The position numbers and the translations under genes were made by a program. The notes below the pieces were generated by a model. The model ran no database searches, had not been told where the DNA came from, and was given only the letters and a program-made list of their open reading frames with translations. From the NCBI GenBank assembly GCA_946885545.1, contig CAMPGP010000018.1, positions 1 through 17,491 on the forward strand: 17,491 nt of DNA, given 5' to 3'. Of the stretch, positions 6,603 to 12,790 are shown in pieces. The DNA is from an uncultured Altererythrobacter sp. (lineage in GTDB: Bacteria > Pseudomonadota > Alphaproteobacteria > Sphingomonadales > Sphingomonadaceae). Position 1 is the stretch's first letter, and each line of letters begins with the position of its first letter.

Positions 6603-8111
6603 TTGGTCGCACTGGTGAGGACGGTCGCCTACCTCGGGCTAGAGGCGCGCGCGGTCGAGGTTCAGTGCTCGGTCGCGCCGGGGCTGCCCAAGTTCAATAT
6701 CGTCGGCCTGGCGGACAAGGCGGTGGGCGAGAGCAAGGAACGGGTGCGCGCCGCGCTCTCCTCGATGGGTCTCGCGCTGCCGCCCAAGCGGATCACGATC
6801 AATCTCTCCCCCGCCGACCTGCCCAAGGAAGGCTCGCATTACGACCTGCCGATCGCGCTGGCGCTGCTTGCGGTCATGGGCGTGACCGACGCCGAGCACC
6901 TCGCCGATTTCGTCGCGGTGGGCGAACTGGCGCTCGACGGGCGCGTGGTCGCCTCGCCCGGCGTGCTGCTCGCCGCGCTCCATGCGAGCGAGCAGGAGGC
7001 GGGGCTGGTGTGCCCCGCGGCGCAAGGCTCCGAAGCACGCTGGGCGAGCGACGTGCCGGTGATCGCCGCGCCCGACCTGATCAGCCTGCTCAACCATCTC
7101 AAGGGCACGCAATGCCTGCCCCATCCGCCGCCCGGCGAGGTCGAGGCGGCGGCGCACGGGCCGGACCTCAAGCAGGTCAAAGGGCAGGAAACCGCCAAGC
7201 GCGCGCTGGAGATCGCCGCGGCCGGAGGGCACAACCTGCTGATGATCGGGCCGCCTGGCGCGGGCAAGAGTCTGCTCGCCTCGTGCCTGCCGGGCATCCT
7301 GCCCGAGCTGAGCAGCGGCGAGGCGCTCGAGGTTTCTATGGTCCAGTCGGTCGCGGGCACGCTGGAAGGCGGGCGGATCAACCGCGCGCGCCCGTTCCGC
7401 GCGCCGCACCATTCGGCGAGCATGGCCGCGCTCACCGGCGGCGGGCTGAAGGTCAAGCCGGGCGAGGTCAGCCTCGCGCACCTCGGCGTGCTGTTCCTGG
7501 ACGAACTGCCTGAATTCCAGCGCGCAGTGCTCGATTCGCTGCGTCAGCCGCTCGAGACCGGCAAGGTCGACGTCGCGCGGGCCAATGCCCACGTCACCTT
7601 TCCCGCGCGGGTGCAGCTGATCGCGGCGATGAACCCGTGCCGCTGCGGGCACCTCGGCGATCCCGCGCTCGCGTGCAGCCGCGCGCCGCGCTGCGCCGCC
7701 GACTACCAGAGCAAGGTCTCGGGCCCGATGCTCGACCGGATCGACCTGCACGTCGAGGTCGACCCAGTCAGCGCCGCCGACCTCGCATTGCCGCCACCCG
7801 CCGAAGGCTCGGCAGACGTCGCCGCCCGCGTCGCCCGCGCCCGCGCACTCCAGACCGCGCGCTTCGCCGAGACGAAGGCCCGCACCAATGCCGAACTCGA
7901 CGGCGACCCGCTGGAGCGCTTCGCCACCCCCGACGAACCGGGCCGCAGGCTGCTGATGCAGGCCGCCGAGGCAATGCGCCTGTCCGCGAGGGGCTACACC
8001 CGCATGCTACGCTTGGCCCGGACGATCGCGGACCTGTCGGGCACGGGAACGGTAGGCCGCATCCACGTGGCGGAAGCGCTCAGCTATCGCAGGCAGCCGC
8101 CCCGGGCGTGA
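6603..8111 (+). CDS. comM: YifB/ComM family Mg-chelatase-like AAA+ ATPase
   Basis: A 502-residue protein. Residues 1-165 form the N-terminal Lon-protease-like fold domain (APGLPKFNIVGLAD, INLSPADLPKEGSHYDLP). An AAA+ core follows, with Walker A GPPGAGKS at 216-223, RPFRAPHHSAS at 263-273, Walker B VLFLDE at 296-301 and a cysteine-rich segment CRCGHLGDPALACSRAPRC around 346-364. The C-terminal lid is typical of the family. ComM is a hexameric helicase that drives branch migration during natural transformation; most bacteria carry it even where competence is unknown. I choose the TTG at 6603 because AGGGGGG lies about 8 bases upstream and VALVRTVAYLGLEA is the family start; a GTG at 6615 is the alternative. 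The older name YifB is equally suitable. Confidence 0.93.
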   Translation: MVALVRTVAYLGLEARAVEVQCSVAPGLPKFNIVGLADKAVGESKERVRAALSSMGLALPPKRITINLSPADLPKEGSHYDLPIALALLAVMGVTDAEHLADFVAVGELALDGRVVASPGVLLAALHASEQEAGLVCPAAQGSEARWASDVPVIAAPDLISLLNHLKGTQCLPHPPPGEVEAAAHGPDLKQVKGQETAKRALEIAAAGGHNLLMIGPPGAGKSLLASCLPGILPELSSGEALEVSMVQSVAGTLEGGRINRARPFRAPHHSASMAALTGGGLKVKPGEVSLAHLGVLFLDELPEFQRAVLDSLRQPLETGKVDVARANAHVTFPARVQLIAAMNPCRCGHLGDPALACSRAPRCAADYQSKVSGPMLDRIDLHVEVDPVSAADLALPPPAEGSADVAARVARARALQTARFAETKARTNAELDGDPLERFATPDEPGRRLLMQAAEAMRLSARGYTRMLRLARTIADLSGTGTVGRIHVAEALSYRRQPPRA

Positions 8112-8220
8112 TGGCCGCTATGCGGTGGCAGGCTGGCATTCGTAACGGTGTAAGATGCCGCGCCGATTCGGGTCTGCCGGGCGAGACATGGACCGCATGT
8201 TACACAGTCCAGGGCAAAGA

Positions 8221-8313
8221 ATGTCGCCTTGTGCGGGAAAGTGTCGCCTTGCCCGCAAGACGTGTCACCTTGCAGCAAAAAGTGTCGCCTTGGCCGGCGA
8301 CGGTGTCGCCTTG
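8221..8313 (+). repeat. Array of five 11-bp direct repeats, period 20.5 bp
   Basis: Five copies of GTGTCGCCTTG start at 8221, 8241, 8262, 8282 and 8303. Copies 2, 4 and 5 are identical; copy 1 has A for the first G, and copy 3 has A for G at position 6 of the unit. Start-to-start distances are 20, 21, 20 and 21 bases, close to two helical turns, so all copies would face the same side of the DNA. Spacers are not conserved in sequence. The unit is not itself palindromic. It could be a set of protein-binding sites (iteron-like) or part of a dispersed repeat family. It is too short in period for CRISPR. Confidence 0.85.
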
Positions 8314-8385
8314 CGCGGGCCTGGCCGGGTCGTCACGATGCGAAAGAGCGAGGCTGAACGTTAGCAAACGCGGGGCGTGTAGGAA

Positions 8386-8416
8386 AATGTCTGCTTAGGG
8401 GTGGTTAGCGGACATT
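8386..8416. repeat. Inverted repeat at the 3' end of the DUF805 gene
   Basis: Arms AATGTCTGCT (8386-8395) and AGCGGACATT (8407-8416) are complementary with one G-T wobble and an 11-base loop. The right arm contains part of the DUF805 gene's TAA stop (8415-8417). On the minus strand the structure follows the gene directly and could act as a transcript end. From memory, similar ATGTCYGCTT elements are scattered through alphaproteobacterial genomes. Confidence 0.5.
8387..8413 (+). repeat. Imperfect direct repeat, left copy, bounding the DUF805 segment
   Basis: These 27 bases match 8922-8948 at 19 of 27 positions without gaps, sharing ATGTC, the core AGGGGT and TA in register. The copies lie 535 bases apart on either side of the AT-rich DUF805 gene. 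The match is imperfect, so shared origin is possible but not certain. Confidence 0.4.
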
Positions 8417-8870
8417 ACTCCGGGAACCGTGGATCTGGCCCATAGGCGTTCCCGCCTGCGTTTCCCTTCCACAGAGACAAGACGATTATCACTACAGCCG
8501 AAACAAGCCCGATGGATTGAAGAATGATAAATGGCTGCGGGTCTCCGTCTGGAGATGAAATACAACCAATAGCAACAGGAGCTAGCAACAGGCTTGTCCA
8601 CCATGCGCTCTTGCCTTGATCGTGCAGCCTTCGGGCAAAAAGCGCAGGCAAAGGAGCGTAAAAAATAAAACTTATCAAAGTACCAAGTGTTTCAAAGCTT
8701 TCATGTCCCACGCCGAAAATCAGCAGTGAGCGGAGGAGCCAGCTTATTAGCGATAGAGCAATAAGGTACACAATGAGCTCCGTTCGGCTCGAACGTCCCG
8801 AGAAGTTCACCCCCCCACGCACCGTGGACGATAGTAGTTCCGCATATTCGCGCTTTGGATCATATGCCAA
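8415..8870 (-). CDS. DUF805 family small membrane protein
   Basis: A 151-residue integral membrane protein with the DUF805 (YhaH-like) marks: NFSGRSSRTELIVYLIAL at about 22-39, the loop ARRLHDQGKSAWWT at about 79-92, and a C-terminal GNAYGPDPRFP. Three to four hydrophobic helices lie between about 33 and 135. The family's function is unknown. The start is TTG at 8870; the protein has no other methionine, and about 20 residues before FSGR fits the family. Base composition differs sharply from the surroundings: 27 of 60 G+C at 8521-8580 and 22 of 60 at 8641-8700, against 44 of 60 at 9001-9060. That suggests recent acquisition. It is bounded by imperfect direct repeats at 8387 and 8922. Confidence 0.85.
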   Translation of the reverse strand: MAYDPKREYAELLSSTVRGGVNFSGRSSRTELIVYLIALSLISWLLRSLLIFGVGHESFETLGTLISFIFYAPLPALFARRLHDQGKSAWWTSLLLAPVAIGCISSPDGDPQPFIILQSIGLVSAVVIIVLSLWKGNAGGNAYGPDPRFPE

Positions 8871-8921
8871 CTGCTCAAGCTCTCTCTGCGCTAGATTGGC
8901 ACTGAATAAACAGGTTCCAAG

Positions 8922-8948
8922 ATGTCCGCAAAGGGGTCGCTATCCGCC
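8922..8948 (+). repeat. Imperfect direct repeat, right copy, bounding the DUF805 segment
   Basis: This is the partner of 8387-8413 (19 of 27 identical, same orientation). It lies between the DUF805 start at 8870 and the stop of the HxlR gene at 8975, about where base composition returns to the GC-rich norm. Confidence 0.4.
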
Positions 8949-8974
8949 ACCCCACACCGATACCGGAGAGATAG

Positions 8975-9520
8975 CTACTCCGCCGCCTGCACGCGGTCGA
9001 GATAGGCCACGTCGCCGAAGCCCAGCGGGTCGCCCGGTTTGGCGCGGGTGCCGTCTTCGCGCAGGCCCAGCTGGTCGGGTTTGACCAGGCGCAGGTCTTT
9101 CGGCCCGAGCACGCGGCCGTCGTGAGCGAGGATCGAGGTCGGGCCGATCGGCAGCCGGTCGAGTTCGTCGACTAGGATCGGGTCCTCGACCACTTCGGAA
9201 CCGTATTTCTGGCCCCACTGGCGCAGCGCGACCATCGCGGGCAGCAGGTCGAAGCCCTTCGCGGTCAGCCGGTACTCGATGCGGCGGCGGTCGTCGGGGC
9301 ACGGCTGGCGGTCGAGGATGCCGTGTTCGACCAGCTTGGCGAGGCGGTTGGAAAGGATGTTGCGCGCAATCCCGAGCTCGCTCAGGAATTCCTCGAAATG
9401 GTGCAGCCCGTTGAAGCTGGCGCGCAGGATCATGAAGCTCCAGCGCTCTCCCATAACCTCGAGCGCCTCGGGCAAGCCGCAGCTCGTCAGTTCGCGTAGC
9501 GGTTCTCTCACATCGCCCAT
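8975..9520 (-). CDS. HxlR-family winged-helix transcriptional regulator
   Basis: A 181-residue regulator. Residues 14-110 form the HxlR domain: C14, LEVMGERWSFMILRASFNG (family 'GGKW...IL..L'), HFEEFLSELGIARNILSNRLAKLVEHGI (wing-helix core) and the wing around DDRRRIEYRLTAKG. The N-terminal Cys14 is where thiol-sensing members react. Residues about 112-181 are an extra C-terminal tail not needed for the basic fold; usual length is about 110-130. Such proteins bind DNA as dimers, usually at a divergent neighbour, here the secreted-protein gene at 9704. I choose the ATG at 9520. It lies in a 12-base direct repeat (9512-9523 and 9526-9537), so a second ATG at 9534 opens an 8-codon frame overlapping the start. 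Confidence 0.92.
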   Translation of the reverse strand: MGDVREPLRELTSCGLPEALEVMGERWSFMILRASFNGLHHFEEFLSELGIARNILSNRLAKLVEHGILDRQPCPDDRRRIEYRLTAKGFDLLPAMVALRQWGQKYGSEVVEDPILVDELDRLPIGPTSILAHDGRVLGPKDLRLVKPDQLGLREDGTRAKPGDPLGFGDVAYLDRVQAAE

Positions 9521-9703
9521 CGGCCATCACCCATCGGATCGTCTCCTGCGCCCTGTGTAGCCCGAAGGCGCGCTGTCACAAAATCGAAAAATGTAAACTA
9601 AGTTTTCTCTTGCAACCTATCATCTGGCATTGTAGGTAGCGATTCGCAACCAGTATCTAAACGAAACTGGTTGGCGAAGGAAGCCCCTGCAAGGACAAAA
9701 CCG
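9521..9703. promoter_or_regulatory. Divergent promoter region, HxlR gene / secreted-protein gene
   Basis: 183 bases separate two divergent genes. The section 9577-9615 is unusually AT-rich for the window and is the likeliest promoter site. A TTGCAA at 9610-9615 could be a -35 element for the plus strand, with TAGGTA at 9633-9638 (17-base gap) as a weak -10. TTGCAA is self-complementary and could serve the minus strand too. An inverted repeat at 9647-9673 is listed separately. No experimental promoter motif can be claimed. Confidence 0.35.
9647..9673. promoter_or_regulatory. Inverted repeat, candidate operator
   Basis: Perfect 8-bp arms, CAACCAGT (9647-9654) and ACTGGTTG (9666-9673), lie 11 bases apart, with arm centres 19 bases apart. 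The position between the HxlR gene and the start at 9704 fits a dimeric regulator. It could instead form a hairpin in the leader of the plus-strand transcript. Confidence 0.4.
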
Positions 9704-10048
9704 ATGACCCTCTCCAACTCCTCCCTCTCCCGCACCGTCGGTGCCGTCTCGCTGGCGCTGGTCTACAGCGCAGTGACGCTGAGCGCTCTCGTCACCCCGA
9801 CCCCGGCGCAGGCCAACGGCGCGGCATTCTACACCGCCGAGCTGGTCGCCCCCGCGGCGGAGCGCACCAACATTATCGGCGGCGTCGCCTGGCAGTGCCA
9901 GGGCACGAGCTGCGTCGCGGCCAAAGCCACCTCTCGGCCCGTCGTCGTCTGCCAGCGCGTCGTGCGCGAGCTCGGCGAAGTGACCACCTTCACCGCGAAG
10001 GGCGAAGCGCTTCCCGCCGACGACCTCGCGCGCTGCAACGGCAACTGA
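9704..10048 (+). CDS. Small secreted four-cysteine protein (CC_3452-like)
   Basis: A 114-residue exported protein of unknown function. Residues about 1-37 form a signal peptide ending in AQA, with a hydrophobic core at 13-30. The mature part of about 77 residues has C65, C70, C83 and C111, enough for two disulfides. The stretches GGVAWQCQGTSCVAAKATSRP, split around C65/C70, and LARCNG at the end are what I recall from a small alphaproteobacterial family named CC_3452. That name is from memory. The ATG at 9704 has AAGGA upstream; an in-frame TTG at 9671 would put 11 extra residues before the signal peptide and is less likely. It diverges from the HxlR gene and ends at a strong terminator. Confidence 0.82.
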   Translation: MTLSNSSLSRTVGAVSLALVYSAVTLSALVTPTPAQANGAAFYTAELVAPAAERTNIIGGVAWQCQGTSCVAAKATSRPVVVCQRVVRELGEVTTFTAKGEALPADDLARCNGN

Positions 10049-10087
10049 TCCCCCACCCGTCCTCTCCGGCAAGGGTGGCGACTGCAA

Positions 10088-10119
10088 GGGCCTCCGGCAT
10101 CGCGCCGGGGGCCCTTTTT
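10088..10119 (+). terminator. Intrinsic terminator of the small secreted-protein gene
   Basis: An 11-bp stem, GGGCCTCCGGC (10088-10098) with GCCGGGGGCCC (10104-10114), has one G-T wobble and a 5-base loop and is followed by TTTTT (10115-10119). It lies 39 bases after the stop at 10048. Its last T is the final base of the opposing HAD gene's stop codon. Confidence 0.88.
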
Positions 10120-10727
10120 CAGATCAGCCCCCGCGCCGCAAGATCGCCTTCGAGGTCCTCCGCATCCGTGAAATGATGCACCTGCCAGCCGAGCGATCGC
10201 GCCGCGTCGACGTTGGCGAGGTTGTCGTCGATGAACAGCATCGCGTCGTGCGCATGGCCGAAGCGCCCCGCCGCCAGCTCGAATATCGCCAGATCGGGCT
10301 TCGCCAGTTTCTCCTGCCCCGAGACGACGATTTCGGCAAAGCGGTCCAGCACCGGCTCGGTCGGGCGGAACATGGCCCAGAACTCTGCCCCGAAGTTGGT
10401 GATCGCGTAGAGCGGCATCCCGCGCGCCGCCAGCCGCTCGACCAGAGCGGCGGTGCCGGGCACGCGGCCGGGGATCGTCTCGAGGAAGCGCGTGGCATAG
10501 GCCTCGATCAGGGCGGCGTGTTCGACGAACTCGGCCTGCCGTTCGGGCACCATTTCGCCGAGCGGCCGCCCGGCATCGTGCTGGAAGTGCCATTCCTCGG
10601 TCACGACGTTGGCGAGGAACCAGTCGAGCTCCGCCGGATCGTCGATCAGCTTTTCGAACAGCGCGCGCAGTTCCCACTGGATGAGAACCCTGCCCACGTC
10701 GAACACGACCGCTTCAACGTCACGCAT
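10119..10727 (-). CDS. HAD superfamily hydrolase (YihX-like)
   Basis: A 202-residue HAD hydrolase. Motif I is VVFDVGRVLIQW with nucleophile D10. The usual second aspartate is replaced by G12, as in the YihX-like FDLGNV subgroup. Motif II is T110 in YAITNFG, motif III K143 in KLAKPD, and motif IV D167-D168 in LFIDDN. A helical cap lies at about 18-90. YihX-type members dephosphorylate sugar phosphates such as glucose-1-phosphate; the substrate here is not known. The ATG at 10727 fits the family, but it begins only two bases after the T-tract of the L36 gene's terminator, so its SD-like GGGGG sits inside that hairpin. An ATG at 10766 would read through the hairpin and is less likely. Confidence 0.9.
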   Translation of the reverse strand: MRDVEAVVFDVGRVLIQWELRALFEKLIDDPAELDWFLANVVTEEWHFQHDAGRPLGEMVPERQAEFVEHAALIEAYATRFLETIPGRVPGTAALVERLAARGMPLYAITNFGAEFWAMFRPTEPVLDRFAEIVVSGQEKLAKPDLAIFELAAGRFGHAHDAMLFIDDNLANVDAARSLGWQVHHFTDAEDLEGDLAARGLI

Positions 10728-10729
10728 GC

Positions 10730-10754
10730 AAAAAGCCCCCGCTTGCGCGAGGGC
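10730..10754 (-). terminator. Intrinsic terminator between the L36 gene and the HAD gene
   Basis: On the minus strand the stem GCCCTCGC / GCGGGGGC (8 bp, one G-T wobble) carries a GCAA tetraloop and is followed by TTTTT. It lies 45 bases after the L36 stop. The HAD start codon begins two bases beyond the T-tract. Confidence 0.85.
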
Positions 10755-10799
10755 CCTTCGATCCATCGCGGCCGCGAGCGAGTCGCGGCGCGAACCGCA

Positions 10800-10925
10800 T
10801 CAGCCCTGGCGGGCCTTGAAGCGGCGGTTGGTCTTGTTGATGACGTAGGTGCGCCCGCGGCGACGGATCACGCGGCAATCGCGGTGGCGGTCCTTGAGCG
10901 ACTTGAGGCTGTTGCGGATCTTCAT
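10800..10925 (-). CDS. ykgO: 50S ribosomal protein bL36, zinc-free (YkgO) type
   Basis: A 41-residue basic protein, [14 protein letters not shown] at the start and [15 protein letters not shown] at the end. It has a single cysteine (C17), so the four-ligand zinc ribbon of the shorter classic L36 is absent. This C-minus form is the usual L36 of alphaproteobacteria, where in other bacteria it replaces the zinc form under zinc limitation. The ATG at 10925 is preceded by a 10-bp palindrome TTCCCGGGAA (10932-10941) and a hairpin at 10948-10975. It is downstream of galE and followed by a terminator. Confidence 0.95.
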   Translation of the reverse strand: MKIRNSLKSLKDRHRDCRVIRRRGRTYVINKTNRRFKARQG

Positions 10926-10947
10926 TGGTCTTTCCCGGGAATGAAAG

Positions 10948-10975
10948 CGGCACCGGAGATGGTCCCCCGATGCCG
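10948..10975 (-). other. Hairpin between galE and the L36 gene
   Basis: On the minus strand, 9-bp arms CGGCATCGG and CCGGTGCCG (one G-T wobble) with a 10-base loop are followed by CTTTCATT. It may be a weak galE terminator, or a leader structure of the L36 mRNA, 22 bases from its start codon. Confidence 0.45.
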
Positions 10976-11025
10976 TAAAATCAAGCCGCGCGCCTAAGGG
11001 TGGCAGGCGGCAAAGTCAAGCGCAG

Positions 11026-12066
11026 TCAGGCCGCGGGACGGACACGGTCCATGCCGCCTTGCCGCTCGGGTCGCAACTCGGCCAGCACGCGTTCCCACTG
11101 CAGCGCGTGGAAGACGATCTGCTCGAGATCGGCGTGGCGCGGCTCCCACGGCAACGTCGCGCGAATCAGCGCGGGGTCGGACACGAGCGAATCGGGATCG
11201 CCCGCGCGGCGCGGTCCGTAGCGGCGCTCGATCGTGCGATTGGTCACCCGGTCTACCGCATCGAGCACCTCGTTCACCGAGAACCCGCGACCGTAGCCGC
11301 AGTTCATCGTCAGCGACCGGCCCGGCTTGGCGATCAGCGCCTCGAGCGCGAGCACGTGCGCCGCAGCGAGATCGCTGACGTGGATGTAGTCGCGCACCCC
11401 GGTTCCGTCGGGCGTGGCGTAATCCGTGCCGAACACGTCGACATGGCCGCGCTTGCCGGTCGCCGCTTCGCAAGCGACCTTGATCAGGTGCGTCGCGCCC
11501 GCGGTCGACTGCCCGGCGCGCGCCTGCGGATCGGCCCCCGCAACATTGAAATACCGGAGCGCGCAGTAGTTCAGTACGTGTGCCGCAGCGACATCGGCCA
11601 GCATACGCTCGACCATCAGCTTCGACCAGCCGTAGGGGTTGATCGGCTGCTGCGGCGTATCCTCGGTGACGGGCGACACGTCCGGCATGCCATAAGTCGC
11701 CGCGGTGCTGGAGAAGATCAGATGCGGCACCCCAGCCTGAACCAGCGCGGCAATCAGCGCGCGGCTCTTTGCGGTGTTGTTGTCGTAGTATTTGAGCGGA
11801 TCGGCGACCGATTCGGGCACCACCACCGATCCGGCAAAATGCATTACCGCACCGATGCCCTGCTCGGCCACAATCCGCGCCACAAACTCGCCATCGGCAA
11901 CGTCGCCCCGGTAGAACGGCACCGTCTGCGGCACCGCGAAGCGGAAGCCGGTCGACAGATCGTCGAGCACCGCGACCGGCCAGCCGCCATCGAGCAGCGC
12001 GAGCACCGCGTGGCTGCCGATGTAGCCGGCGCCGCCGGTCACCAGGACGGGTGGCTTGCAATCCAT
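11026..12066 (-). CDS. galE: UDP-glucose 4-epimerase
   Basis: A 346-residue extended short-chain dehydrogenase. It interconverts UDP-glucose and UDP-galactose through an NAD-bound 4-keto intermediate, supplying galactose for surface polysaccharide or the Leloir pathway. The NAD-binding TGGAGYIGSH is at 10-19, and D35-D36 after the second strand contacts the adenosine ribose. HFAGSVVVPES lies at 76-86, the catalytic SST at 119-121, and the YGWSK with Y145 and K149. NYCALRYFNVAGAD and VRDYIHVSDLAAAH are typical of GalE. The ATG at 12066 matches the family; no strong ribosome-binding site is visible. It diverges from the lipoprotein gene across 109 bases. No other sugar-nucleotide genes are nearby. 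Confidence 0.95.
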   Translation of the reverse strand: MDCKPPVLVTGGAGYIGSHAVLALLDGGWPVAVLDDLSTGFRFAVPQTVPFYRGDVADGEFVARIVAEQGIGAVMHFAGSVVVPESVADPLKYYDNNTAKSRALIAALVQAGVPHLIFSSTAATYGMPDVSPVTEDTPQQPINPYGWSKLMVERMLADVAAAHVLNYCALRYFNVAGADPQARAGQSTAGATHLIKVACEAATGKRGHVDVFGTDYATPDGTGVRDYIHVSDLAAAHVLALEALIAKPGRSLTMNCGYGRGFSVNEVLDAVDRVTNRTIERRYGPRRAGDPDSLVSDPALIRATLPWEPRHADLEQIVFHALQWERVLAELRPERQGGMDRVRPAA

Positions 12067-12175
12067 CCGGACGTGCTAGGGCAGTCATGGTAAAGGAAGC
12101 GTTCGTCTTTCGGCGCGCACCGGGCACGCATGGCCGGGTACGCGCGTTGGTGAGGCAACCCGAAGGAGTCGCCCG

Positions 12176-12790
12176 ATGAAGTCTGCCACGTTCGCACTCG
12201 CCAGTGCCGCGCTCGCCGCACTGTCCGCCTGCGCCACCCCCGCCGTGACCGGCCCGGTCGAGGTGACGCGTTTCGTCGAGCCTTCGCGGACCGCGCAGCT
12301 CGGGCAAGGAACGGTCTTCGTCGAGACCGCGCCGGGGCTCGAAGGCGATTCACTCGCACTCGCACCGTACAAGGACGCGGTGGCGCGCGAGCTGGCCGCG
12401 CTCGGCTACCGCGAGGCGCCGCGCGCCAGTGCCGACCAGATCGCGCAAGTGCGGGTCGAACGCTATCGCTCGGGCCCCAATGGCCAGCGCCGCGGCCCGG
12501 TGAGCGTGGGCGTCGGCGGCTCTACCGGAAGTTACGGTTCGGGCGTCGGGCTCGGACTGGGCATCAACCTGGGCGGCGGGCCGCGCGAGATGATCGACAC
12601 GCAGATCGGCGTGATGATCCGTGACAAGGCGACCAACGCGACATATTGGGAAGGCCGCGCGCAATTTTCGGTAAGTGACAATTCACCTTATGCCGATACC
12701 CCCGCCAATGCCGCGGCAGTGGCGAACGCGCTGTTCCGGGACTTCCCCGGCAACAACGGCGAAACGATAACAGTCAGGGTCAACGAATGA
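12176..12790 (+). CDS. Lipoprotein with DUF4136-like domain
   Basis: A 204-residue lipoprotein. The signal sequence ends in lipobox LSAC (16-19), so C19 becomes the lipidated N-terminus, probably at the outer membrane. The pattern of an early strand ending in [17 protein letters not shown], then [15 protein letters not shown], a Gly/Ser-rich stretch at about 108-140, and [21 protein letters not shown] is that of DUF4136 proteins, whose function is unknown. The ATG at 12176 has a strong AAGGAG ribosome-binding site. The stop overlaps the next gene's start as ATGA (12787-12790), so the two proteins are translationally coupled. Confidence 0.82.
   Translation: MKSATFALASAALAALSACATPAVTGPVEVTRFVEPSRTAQLGQGTVFVETAPGLEGDSLALAPYKDAVARELAALGYREAPRASADQIAQVRVERYRSGPNGQRRGPVSVGVGGSTGSYGSGVGLGLGINLGGGPREMIDTQIGVMIRDKATNATYWEGRAQFSVSDNSPYADTPANAAAVANALFRDFPGNNGETITVRVNE

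Larger units (their letters stand above)
8112..8414. other. Non-coding stretch after comM holding a repeat array
   Basis: There is no convincing gene in these 303 bases. A plus-strand frame at 8155-8364 (69 codons) is open, but it runs through the direct-repeat array, whose 20/21-base period shifts frame from unit to unit, so it is probably not coding. The stretch contains the array at 8221-8313 and an inverted repeat at 8386-8416. No tRNA or terminator was found. Confidence 0.6.

Noticed and set aside
5708..7513. 601-codon plus-strand frame spanning the periplasmic protein gene and the first part of comM
   Set aside because: It crosses two real genes of opposite orientation, and its sequence is low-complexity Arg/Ala/Gly.
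8221..8313. CRISPR array
   Set aside because: Repeat units of 11 bases with 9-10 base spacers are far too short, and no cas genes are present.
8155..8364. Possible 69-residue cysteine-containing protein through the repeat array
   Set aside because: The 20/21-base period changes frame between units, there is no ribosome-binding site, and the peptide has no family pattern.
11059..12093. 344-codon plus-strand frame opposite galE
   Set aside because: galE has complete catalytic motifs; this frame has none and is a GC-skew shadow.
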